Origin: an uncultured Clostridia bacterium
Lineage (GTDB): Bacteria; Bacillota; Clostridia; Christensenellales; Borkfalkiaceae
NCBI GenBank assembly: GCA_947629875.1
Contig: CANRFK010000069.1
Coordinates: 1 to 7,258 of the forward strand
Direction: 5' to 3'
Length of the DNA: 7,258 bases
This document shows positions 1-5,316 of the stretch, piece after piece; the stretch's first letter is position 1, and every line of letters starts with the position of its first letter. The notes beneath the pieces are model-generated. The model was not told the DNA's origin and ran no database searches. It saw only the letters and a program-made list of their open reading frames with translations. The translations under genes and the position numbers were made by a program.

Positions 1-66
1 GAGCCTATCGGCGACGGTAGGCGTAGATAAATGACCGCGCTCGACAGAACCCGGCTTACAGGTTCG
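1..66 (+). ncRNA. rnpB: RNase P RNA (rnpB), 3' end only
   Basis: This is the 3' part of the catalytic RNA of RNase P, which removes the 5' leader from tRNA precursors. Two nearly invariant blocks of bacterial RNase P RNA are visible: AGATAAATGA at 26-34 (conserved region IV) and ACAGAACCCGGCTTA at 44-58 (conserved region V, whose pairing with the missing 5' part forms helix P4). Just upstream, 4-9 and 16-21 can pair (CCTATC/GGTAGG with one G-T), as expected for the small helix before region IV. The 5' part lies outside the window. The exact 3' end is a guess, since the P1 partner strand cannot be seen. Family identity is secure from the conserved blocks; no gene-length comparison is possible. 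Confidence 0.9.
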
Positions 67-70
67 CTCG

Positions 71-114
71 TATCCCACGGCGCCCCCGCAAAAATGCGGG
101 GGCGCCGTGGGATA
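71..114 (+). terminator. Perfect 20-bp hairpin downstream of rnpB, probable terminator
   Basis: Positions 71-90 and 95-114 are exact reverse complements with an AAAA loop, giving a very stable G+C-rich stem. Its place right after rnpB suggests transcription termination or 3'-end protection of the RNA. A run of T after the stem is missing (TTGAGG follows), so it is not a textbook intrinsic terminator. It could instead be a processing barrier or a member of the palindromic repeats seen elsewhere in the window. Confidence 0.5.
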
Positions 115-120
115 TTGAGG

Positions 121-158
121 GCTTATAAAGCGGGTTCTGTTGGCAGGTCATTTATAAG
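121..158 (-). other. Inverted fragment of the rnpB 3' conserved region
   Basis: Read on the minus strand this stretch repeats the rnpB 3' blocks. 146-155 is the exact reverse complement of ATAAATGACC at 27-36, and 131-140 is the exact reverse complement of ACAGAACCCG at 44-53. The spacer between the blocks is 5 nt here and 7 nt in rnpB. After CCCG the copy reads CTTTATA where rnpB reads GCTTACA. Homology stops abruptly upstream of the ATAAATGA block, so this is a fragment and not a second gene. It is also bounded by its own 8-bp inverted repeat, CTTATAAA (122-129) and TTTATAAG (151-158). It may be a decayed duplicate, a recombination scar, or part of a long rnpB-proximal hairpin. Confidence 0.75.
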
Positions 159-159
159 A

Positions 160-226
160 GAGGGCTCCCGCCTTCTCCCCTTGGCTCCCCCTTGAGGGGG
201 AGCTCCCGCGTAGCGGGTGAGGGGGT
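160..226 (+). repeat. REP-like two-hairpin intergenic repeat, copy 1
   Basis: Two adjacent hairpins are visible: GCTCCCCC (184-191) with GGGGGAGC (196-203) around a TTGA loop, then CCCGC (205-209) with GCGGG (213-217) around GTA, followed by TGAGGGGG. A truncated second version (CCTTCTCCCCTTGG, 171-184) abuts the first hairpin, which suggests nested copies. The same plan, inverted, occurs at 1562-1616. From general knowledge, repeats of this form (a C-run/G-run hairpin, a second small hairpin, then GAGGGGG) are scattered in many gut Firmicute genomes. Function unknown. Confidence 0.7.
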
Positions 227-279
227 GTAATGCAAATTCCGCGCGCTTTTCCAAGATTTGCGGGAAACGCGGACTTTGC

Positions 280-308
280 TTGTCAAAGGCGGGGGAATTT
301 GGTATAAT
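280..308 (+). promoter_or_regulatory. SigA promoter for the TtcA-family gene
   Basis: A -35 box TTGTCA (280-285) is separated by exactly 17 bp from a perfect -10 box TATAAT (303-308). The expected transcription start is about position 315, which coincides with the first ATG of the gene. This makes a TTG start at 258 implausible, because the promoter would then lie inside the coding region. Confidence 0.85.
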
Positions 309-383
309 CAAACTATGGAGCGGGTATCGGAAAATCAAACAATGGAGCAAACATCGGAGAACCAAACCGTGGAGCAAACAGAA
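306..383 (+). repeat. 27-bp tandem repeat spanning the start of the TtcA-family gene
   Basis: About three units of 27 bp are visible, each built as AATCAAACNATGGAGC plus a stretch containing ATCGGA. The candidate start codons ATG 315, ATG 342 and GTG 369 sit at the same place in successive units. In protein terms the units read MERVSENQT, MEQTSENQT and VEQTEVQA. The array therefore duplicates the translation start region in frame. Only the GTG unit has a clear upstream GGAGA (356-360) at a good distance. Confidence 0.85.
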
Positions 384-1184
384 GTTCAGGCGAAGGCGGA
401 GGAGTGCCTGCGCAAAAAATTCCATAAGGCGATCTTCTCCAAATTCACGAAGGCCGTCGTCACCTATAAATTGTTGGAGCCCGAGGATAAAATCGCCGTC
501 TGCATCTCGGGCGGCAAGGATTCCATGCTCATGGCAAAGCTCTTCCAAGAACTCCAACGCCACCGCAAATTTCCCTTTGAACTGAAATTCCTCGTCATGG
601 ATCCCGGGTACAGCGCGGAAAACCGCGCCCGCATCGAAAAAAACGCCGCGCTCCTCGGCGTACCCATTACGGTGTTTGAGACGGACATCTTCGCAAGCGT
701 GTACCCCGTGGAGAAATCGCCGTGCTATCTCTGCGCGCGCATGCGGCGGGGCAATCTCTACGCCAAGGCAAAGGAGCTCGGGTGCAACAAAATCGCGCTC
801 GGGCACCACTTCGACGACGTCATCGAGACCATTCTGATGGGCATGCTCTACGGCGGGCAGGTGCAGACGATGCTGCCCAAAGTGAAGAGCGAGAACTTCG
901 AGGGGATGCAACTCATCCGCCCCATGTACCTCATCCGCGAGAGGGATATCATCGCGTGGCGCGACTACAACAAGTTGGAATTTTTGCGCTGCGCGTGCAA
1001 ATTCACCGACGGAAGATATGAGGACGGCAAGCGCAAAAAGGTGAAGGAACTCATTGCAAATCTTGCGAAGGACGACCCCGAGATCGAGCAGAATATCTTT
1101 CGCAGCGTGGAAAACGTGAGCCTTTCCATGGTGGTGGAATACAAGGATAAATTTGGCGTCCGTCACCGCTTCGACGAGAAATAA
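315..1184 (+). CDS. TtcA-family tRNA 2-thiocytidine synthetase (PP-loop ATPase)
   Basis: Probable cytoplasmic enzyme that activates cytidine 32 of tRNA with ATP and replaces its 2-oxygen with sulfur. Counting from ATG 315 (289 aa), the PP-loop SGGKDS lies at 65-70. A CYLC pair at 137-140 is followed by ARMRRGNLYAKAKELG, and LGHHFDD lies at 162-168. A further RCAC holds Cys226 and Cys228, one of which can be the third ligand of the [4Fe-4S] cluster known in TtcA. The CxxC-x-R-RRG arrangement favours TtcA over TilS or MnmA. The N-terminal 25 residues are repeats (MERVSENQT, MEQTSENQT, VEQTEVQA) and not part of the fold. Starts at 315, 342 (280 aa) and 369 (GTG, 271 aa, best ribosome binding site) are all possible. 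ATG 315 would give an almost leaderless mRNA. It is monocistronic, with its own promoter and terminator. Substrate identity is inferred from the family. Confidence 0.85.
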   Translation: MERVSENQTMEQTSENQTVEQTEVQAKAEECLRKKFHKAIFSKFTKAVVTYKLLEPEDKIAVCISGGKDSMLMAKLFQELQRHRKFPFELKFLVMDPGYSAENRARIEKNAALLGVPITVFETDIFASVYPVEKSPCYLCARMRRGNLYAKAKELGCNKIALGHHFDDVIETILMGMLYGGQVQTMLPKVKSENFEGMQLIRPMYLIRERDIIAWRDYNKLEFLRCACKFTDGRYEDGKRKKVKELIANLAKDDPEIEQNIFRSVENVSLSMVVEYKDKFGVRHRFDEK

Positions 1185-1281
1185 AGGTTTTTTTGACGGG
1201 AATTTGTGCGGGATTTTCATGGCTTTGAACGGGCAAAAAATGACGAAAATTTGAGGGGCAAAAAAATAAAATTTTCCACTT

Positions 1282-1356
1282 AAAAGCGCCCCGCTGCGCC
1301 GCGCGCTGCCGCCGCCCTTGCGGCAGCCGCGCGCGTTGCAGCGGGGCGCTTTTTTT
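1282..1356 (+). terminator. Large intrinsic terminator after the TtcA-family gene
   Basis: AAAAGCGCCCCGCTGC (1282-1297) pairs exactly with 1338-1353. Inside it a second G+C-rich stem (1306-1312 with 1320-1326) closes a 7-nt loop, with minor mismatches between the two stems. A T-run at 1350-1356 follows directly. It lies about 100 bp after the stop codon. The TTTT at the other end, when read on the minus strand, means it could also stop opposing transcription. Confidence 0.85.
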
Positions 1357-1474
1357 CTCACGGCGCGCTCGCTCAAGCCCTTTTTCTCTTTCCACAATGT
1401 TATGGTACCACAAAATTTTCGCCTTTTCGGGGATATATGCCAAACTTTTTGAAAAAATTCAAAAATTTTTTTGG
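1357..1474. other. A+T-rich spacer with one weak hairpin
   Basis: No gene is supported here. TTTTTGAA (1446-1453) and TTCAAAAA (1458-1465) form an 8-bp A+T stem around AAAA, followed by seven T residues (1466-1472). It has the outline of an intrinsic terminator, but the stem is weak. I see no convincing promoter on either strand. Confidence 0.45.
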
Positions 1475-1538
1475 GAAGATACACTCACCGAGAGCCCGCC
1501 GCGCGTTGCGCGGCGGGCTCTCGGTTCGGTATGAGGAG
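1475..1538. repeat. Palindromic element with constant flanks, copy A (17-bp stem)
   Basis: GAAGATACACTCA (1475-1487) is followed by an exact 17-bp inverted repeat (1488-1504 and 1508-1524, loop GTT) and then TTCGGTATGAGGAG (1525-1538). The same two flanks recur at 5345-5384 around a different stem, and related flanks occur at 1617-1684. No T-run follows the stem, so a terminator role is not indicated. It resembles a REP/MITE-type dispersed palindrome without coding capacity. Confidence 0.8.
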
Positions 1539-1561
1539 GGGCGGGGGTGGGGCGATGATGC

Positions 1562-1616
1562 ACACCTCATCCATCTGCCACTTCGCGGCAGACACCTTCT
1601 CCTCGGAGGAGAAGGT
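1562..1616 (-). repeat. REP-like two-hairpin repeat, copy 2 (inverted)
   Basis: Read on the minus strand this has the same plan as the repeat at 160-226: hairpin ACCTTCTCC/GGAGAAGGT (1594-1602 with 1608-1616), then hairpin CTGCC/GGCAG (1575-1579 with 1587-1591) closing a 7-nt loop, then a GATGAGGTG tail. It sits exactly between palindromic copies A and B and directly abuts copy B, as if the elements had inserted next to or into each other. Confidence 0.7.
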
Positions 1617-1684
1617 AAGATACACTTGCCCCTGTGCCGACCGCGCAGAGCGCGGTCGGCACAGGGGCGAGTGTATGAGGAGAG
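1617..1684. repeat. Palindromic element, copy B (27-bp stem)
   Basis: An exact 19-bp inverted repeat (1628-1646 and 1650-1668, loop AGA) extends outward through one T-G pair to ATACACT (1620-1626) and AGTGTAT (1670-1676). The left flank AAGATACACT and right flank TATGAGGAG match copy A. The stem sequence is different apart from a shared apex CCGCGC-NNN-GCGCGG. Here the right flank has become fully complementary to the left one, unlike copies A and C. Confidence 0.75.
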
Positions 1685-1760
1685 GGTTGGCGATTGGCTC
1701 GGTATGAGGGAAGGCGGCGGCTCATAAGGATAGAGTTGGCGGGCGGCTCGGTATGAAGGG
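1682..1760 (+). repeat. Two imperfect direct repeats containing TCGGTATGA
   Basis: A unit of about 29 bp at 1682-1710 (GAGGGTTGGCGATTGGCTC, then GGTATGAGGG) recurs at 1732-1760 with several changes, at a period of 49 bp. Both end in the TCGGTATGA motif that forms the right flank of the palindromic elements, so they may be remnants of that family. No gene is supported here; 1761-1829 shows nothing recognisable. Confidence 0.55.
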
Positions 1761-1829
1761 AGGGACAAACACCTGTGCGGGCGCGGGCATGATGGGCGTG
1801 GCGTTGCTCAAACGAAATTTATAATAAAC

Positions 1830-1858
1830 TTGACAAAAAAGATACAGTGTGATACAAT
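1830..1858 (+). promoter_or_regulatory. Consensus SigA promoter for the 1986-5250 gene pair
   Basis: TTGACA (1830-1835), a spacer of exactly 17 bp, and TACAAT (1853-1858) form a near-perfect vegetative promoter. Transcription should start near 1865, giving a leader of about 120 nt that is almost wholly made of the tandem repeat described next. A TGATAC half-site (1850-1855) of the repeated palindrome overlaps the -10 box, which would suit control by a DNA-binding protein. Confidence 0.85.
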
Positions 1859-1985
1859 CAAGCCGCGGATGAGAGGGTATCAACGTGATACGATCGAGCC
1901 GAGGAGGAGGGGGTATCAGCGTGATACAATCAAACTGCGGGCGATGGGGGTATCAACGTGATACGATCGAGCCGAGGAGGAAGTT
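1849..1985 (+). repeat. 36-bp tandem array of palindromes in the leader, putative operators
   Basis: Three full units (1849-1884, 1885-1920, 1921-1957) and a partial fourth (1958-1985) each begin GTGATACRATC. The first three end GTATCARC. Each junction creates a palindrome of the form GTATCA-N3-TGATAC: 1877-1891, 1913-1927 and 1950-1964, with centres 36 and 37 bp apart. Units alternate: 1 and 3 carry TACAATCAA, while 2 and 4 carry TACGATCGAGCCGAGGAGGA. The last unit supplies the ribosome binding site of the gene at 1986. Most of the array lies downstream of the expected transcription start. It could act as repeated operators or as short RNA hairpins. The binding factor is unknown. Confidence 0.8.
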
Positions 1986-2699
1986 ATGAACGCGATACGG
2001 CGCAGGAGGATCATCATAAAGATTTTGGCGTGCTTGTTGGCGTTTGTCGTTCTCGCCGGGGCGGCACTCGCGTTATGTGTGGGCATGGGCTCCCGCTTTT
2101 ATACGGAAGAGCAACATCTCTACCGCATCAAAAAGCGCGCCGAGCGGCGGTTTCTGAAAGAGGGGAGCGGGTACACTGGGTTGGAAGTCTATCCGCTCTA
2201 CAATGAAAATGACGAGTTCGGGTACGCCCTTTTGGAGTTTGAACCGCAGGGGCATTTGTATGTTAGCGTCGGCTGGCTGGAATCCCCGTGGACCGACATG
2301 TATACTTTGAGCGAACTTGACCCGATGGTAATGTGGCGTCCGTACGTGAATGAAGAGGGAGCAGTCAGCGTAGTTCCCGATTTCGCAGGAGACGGCATCA
2401 CAAGGACGTTCGAAGGGCGGCGTTATTTCAAGGATGGGGACGAATACCTTGGGTATTATGCCAGCCCGTACAAGGTGGCGAATATCCAAAATGAGCGCAG
2501 ATATTTTATCACCCTGATCGATGATTCGAGCGGGTATCGAAGCACCGGCGGGACGATTCCCGCAGTTAAGCGAGGGGACAATTACATCGATCTAATTTCG
2601 GGGCGGGAGATCCCCTGTTCCACCGATTTCGGCGACGAGACGCTTCAACCGCTGTTCGAAACGATACCTATATGGTTTTTTGTGGGCATGGGATTGTGA
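1986..2699 (+). CDS. Membrane-anchored protein of unknown function
   Basis: I do not recognise this 237-residue protein. It begins with a positively charged stretch (RRRR at 5-8) and one hydrophobic helix at about 11-34, so it is either anchored with its C-terminal part outside the cell or exported. The outer part starts with a charged segment (about 46-60, many Lys, Arg and Glu). It continues as a mixed, aromatic-rich domain that looks folded, with YNENDEFGYALLEFEPQG at 72-89. It ends in a short hydrophobic run (PIWFFVGMGL). No catalytic motif is visible. The start is firm: AGGAGG at 1975-1980 lies 5 nt before the ATG. It shares a strong promoter and a palindrome array with the Hint-domain gene 58 nt downstream, suggesting a joint role at the cell surface. 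A partner, inhibitor or chaperone of the peptidase protein is possible but is inference only. Confidence 0.8.
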   Translation: MNAIRRRRIIIKILACLLAFVVLAGAALALCVGMGSRFYTEEQHLYRIKKRAERRFLKEGSGYTGLEVYPLYNENDEFGYALLEFEPQGHLYVSVGWLESPWTDMYTLSELDPMVMWRPYVNEEGAVSVVPDFAGDGITRTFEGRRYFKDGDEYLGYYASPYKVANIQNERRYFITLIDDSSGYRSTGGTIPAVKRGDNYIDLISGREIPCSTDFGDETLQPLFETIPIWFFVGMGL

Positions 2700-2730
2700 T
2701 TGAGGAATCAATCGGGGGATTAGTATAAAT
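2698..2730 (+). promoter_or_regulatory. Possible internal promoter with inverted repeat
   Basis: TTGAGG (2700-2705), an 18-bp spacer and TATAAA (2724-2729) resemble a weak SigA promoter between the two genes. GATTGA (2698-2703) and TCAATC (2708-2713) form a 6-bp inverted repeat that overlaps the -35 box and the preceding stop codon. It may allow separate expression of the downstream gene. The next gene's ribosome binding site AGGAGGG (2746-2752) is excellent. Confidence 0.45.
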
Positions 2731-2757
2731 TAACGAATAAAAAATAGGAGGGTATAT

Positions 2758-5250
2758 ATGCATTATCAAACCTTAAAAAAGTGGATCGTCGGTGGATTGC
2801 TTTTCCTGTTGCTCGTTTGTGCGGCCGTTGCTTTTATCACGATCGGCAAGACCGCAGAGGCCGCGGCAGAGATCAACGATGCTCACAACACGGAGCAAAA
2901 TTGCGAGTATGAGCTATCCAATATAAGCAATTTATCCGTGGAGACGAGTTCGGAAAGCGATGGGAAGGCTGTGTTCAAGGAGCTTAGTAATAAAGGTTTG
3001 CTTTCCGAAGGCGATGATGGGCTCAGTCAAATTCATTATATCGGCAATGCCAATTATTTTTTAGCAAATCCGTATCATCATGAAAACATAAGTAAATCTA
3101 AAACCAATGATGATGATACATCCGTTGATCATATATTGGGGACGTGTACAACGGTAGCGCACCAAATATTGCTGGGATATCACAATTATTACTCCGACAG
3201 GCGGCTGATCCCGCAGTACGGCAGTGACGGGACGCAATATTTATCCGATAATTATGGAGTTTTGACGGAACATCCAACCATTAAAAGTGATGCGGGAGCG
3301 GGTCTCGGCCGAAATAGTATAGGGACAAACGATGCGGTTTTTTATAAAATATTTAACTTGGCGGGGGGAGCAGACAGTTTAGTCAGTCAAACCCCATTTA
3401 AGGTTATACCTGCGGCCCATCAATTTCTTTTGGATTGTGCAAATGGCCGGGAACAAAATTGGACGATCGAAGGCACTCTAATATATCACAGGGATACAGT
3501 TCAGGCCGAGCTTGACGCAGGACGCCCCGTAATCGTTGGGTTTGACCCATTTGGTAAGCATTCTGCGCATGTCGTCGTCGCCTACGGATATGCAATGTAT
3601 GAGGGAGAATTTTGCTATATTACAGACTATGGGTGGGAAGATGAAGATGTTCAAATGTTGGTTCCCGAGAGCTGGCTGGGATACCAAATTACTATGCAGG
3701 TAAATCATACGCATTCCTTTGTGAGTTTGGGTGAAATCTATAACGACATATATTTGGCGAAGAAATGTACCGTATGCGGATGTACGACATTGGAGAAGCA
3801 TTACGTCGCCACCCTGTTTGCAGGCGGAAGCGGGACGGAGAGCGATCCATTCCTCATCGCAAACGAGACGCAATTCCGAAATATAGCGTATGCGCACCGT
3901 CCTGTATATGTTACATATCAAGGTTATGAAGAGCAGATCAATTATTGCTTTAAGCTGCTCAACGATATCAAATTGCAGGGGGATTGGACGCCGTTCCAAT
4001 ATGATTTTACGGGCAAACTCGATGGCAACGATCGTAGTATTACCTACAATATGACGATCTCGCAAGATGAGTTATCCGACGACTATTTCGGGTTGTTCCG
4101 CTTTGCAAGCGAAAACAGCAGATTTTGCGATCTCAAACTATCGGATTGCACGATCCGAAGCGAAAAGGGAGGGATGACGCCTCCGCCGGACGGCGCGACA
4201 ATCGGGGCGCTTACGGGTTCGATTTACAAATGTCATGAATTGACAAACGTGCAGATTATCAACCCGACCATAGAGATCGATATCGAAGGTTCCACCGTGG
4301 GGGCGATTGCGGGTTCCATCGATTATACGCCTATCGATGGGTGTATTGTATCCGGCGGAAGTATCACAAACCATTCCGGCTATACCGGAGGCTTTGCCGG
4401 GTTGGGATTTATGAATACAATCACAGGGGGCATGATCTCTACCACTATTTATTATAGCGACGGAGATACGATAGGCCCTGTCATTGGGGGATCGTCGGAG
4501 AAATACGGTGTGGATGTACAAAATGAGAAGCTCGAGAAGATGGGCGGCTGTCTTGCGGAAGGGACACTTATCACCCTTGCAGACGGCAGCAAAGTGCCCG
4601 TGGAACAGCTCACGGGAGAGGAAATGTTTCTCGTATGGAATATGTATACAGGCGAATTTGACGTTGCTCCGATCCTGTTTATAGACAGCGAGCCCTCAAA
4701 AACCTATCGGGTCATCGATTTGTCTTTCTCGGACGGGACAAATGTGAAAGTGGTCTATGAACACGGCTTCTGGGATTACGACTTGAACAAATACGTTTAT
4801 TTGGACGAAAATGCTGCGGAATATCTCGGGCATTGGTTTGAAAAAACGGCGACTGACGAAAATGGCGTTTCTGTACATGAACGTGTACAACTCGTCGGGG
4901 TCGAAATCAAAGAAGAGCAAACTGCTTTGTATAGTCCTATTACATACGGCCACTTCTGTTATTTCGTCAACGATATGCTTTCTATGCCGGGAGGGATCGA
5001 TGGTATGTTTAATATCTTCGAGGTCGAACCCGAGACGATGCGATACGACGCCACGGCAATGCAAGCCGATATTGAAAAATACGGTCTGTTTTTATACGAA
5101 GATTTTTCAAGGATCGTGCCTGTTTCAGAAGAGGTATTCAAGGCGTTTCAAGGGCAGTATCTCAAAGTTGCAATCGGGAAAGGATATATTACGGAAGAAC
5201 GTCTTGCAATGCTTGCGCGGCGTTATGCAAACCTGCTTGCTGAAATTTAA
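2758..5250 (+). CDS. Exported cysteine-peptidase-like, GLUG-like and Hint-domain protein
   Basis: An 830-residue multidomain protein, probably exported. Residues 1-37 look like a signal peptide or anchor (KKW, a hydrophobic core at 11-29, then AEAAAE). Residues about 90-315 resemble a papain-like/C39-like peptidase: GTCTTVAHQ with Cys130 as nucleophile, HSAHVVVAYGY with His271, and ITDYGW with Asp290. No obvious oxyanion Gln precedes Cys130. HTHSF (317-321) with CTVCGC (337-342) is a His/Cys motif seen in Firmicute surface proteins. GGSGTESDPFLI (356-367) opens a GLUG-like region with repeats near 481, 513, 542 and 571. A Hint domain starts at Cys598 (CLAEGTLITLADGS), has a block-B-like His669, and ends near 744. 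A conserved-looking tail runs to 830. Hint domains cleave or splice peptide bonds beside their first Cys. Here the terminal His-Asn is absent, so N-terminal cleavage is more likely than splicing. The gene is richer in A+T than its neighbours. Substrate and role are unknown. Confidence 0.85.
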   Translation: MHYQTLKKWIVGGLLFLLLVCAAVAFITIGKTAEAAAEINDAHNTEQNCEYELSNISNLSVETSSESDGKAVFKELSNKGLLSEGDDGLSQIHYIGNANYFLANPYHHENISKSKTNDDDTSVDHILGTCTTVAHQILLGYHNYYSDRRLIPQYGSDGTQYLSDNYGVLTEHPTIKSDAGAGLGRNSIGTNDAVFYKIFNLAGGADSLVSQTPFKVIPAAHQFLLDCANGREQNWTIEGTLIYHRDTVQAELDAGRPVIVGFDPFGKHSAHVVVAYGYAMYEGEFCYITDYGWEDEDVQMLVPESWLGYQITMQVNHTHSFVSLGEIYNDIYLAKKCTVCGCTTLEKHYVATLFAGGSGTESDPFLIANETQFRNIAYAHRPVYVTYQGYEEQINYCFKLLNDIKLQGDWTPFQYDFTGKLDGNDRSITYNMTISQDELSDDYFGLFRFASENSRFCDLKLSDCTIRSEKGGMTPPPDGATIGALTGSIYKCHELTNVQIINPTIEIDIEGSTVGAIAGSIDYTPIDGCIVSGGSITNHSGYTGGFAGLGFMNTITGGMISTTIYYSDGDTIGPVIGGSSEKYGVDVQNEKLEKMGGCLAEGTLITLADGSKVPVEQLTGEEMFLVWNMYTGEFDVAPILFIDSEPSKTYRVIDLSFSDGTNVKVVYEHGFWDYDLNKYVYLDENAAEYLGHWFEKTATDENGVSVHERVQLVGVEIKEEQTALYSPITYGHFCYFVNDMLSMPGGIDGMFNIFEVEPETMRYDATAMQADIEKYGLFLYEDFSRIVPVSEEVFKAFQGQYLKVAIGKGYITEERLAMLARRYANLLAEI

Positions 5251-5276
5251 TGAAATGCAAAGTAAATGCTAAAAGA

Positions 5277-5302
5277 GCGGCGCGGACATTCGTCCGCGCC
5301 GC
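5277..5302 (-). terminator. Intrinsic terminator between convergent genes
   Basis: An exact 11-bp G+C stem (5277-5287 with 5292-5302, loop ATTC) lies between the two convergent stop codons. On the minus strand it is followed by TCTTTTAG, so it fits termination of the formate/nitrite transporter gene best. On the plus strand no T-run follows, so for the Hint-protein gene it would be a weak stop or a 3' stabiliser. Confidence 0.7.
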
Positions 5303-5316
5303 GGTGTATTGGGGGG

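Noticed and set aside
27..158. The rnpB repeat pair as attachment sites of an integrated element.
   Set aside because: Attachment sites flank an element as direct repeats. These are inverted, only about 100 bp apart, and no integrase is in the window.
258..317. TTG start at 258 for the TtcA-family gene.
   Set aside because: It lacks a ribosome binding site, and the promoter at 280-308 would fall inside the coding region.
123..1484. A 453-codon open frame on the minus strand.
   Set aside because: It is antisense to the well-supported TtcA-family gene, includes hairpins and repeats, and its protein has no recognisable motif. It is a by-product of high G+C codon usage.
1437..1727. Short plus-strand frames across the repeat cluster.
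   Set aside because: They translate palindromes and repeats, lack ribosome binding sites, and give Arg/Gly-rich sequence typical of non-coding G+C-rich DNA.
1849..1985. The 36-bp repeats as a CRISPR array.
   Set aside because: The units are contiguous, without unique spacers, they contain the promoter -10 box and the ribosome binding site, and no cas gene is present.
4549..5250. The Hint region as a true intein inside a host protein.
   Set aside because: There is no terminal His-Asn, no endonuclease insert, and the following segment does not continue a recognisable host domain.
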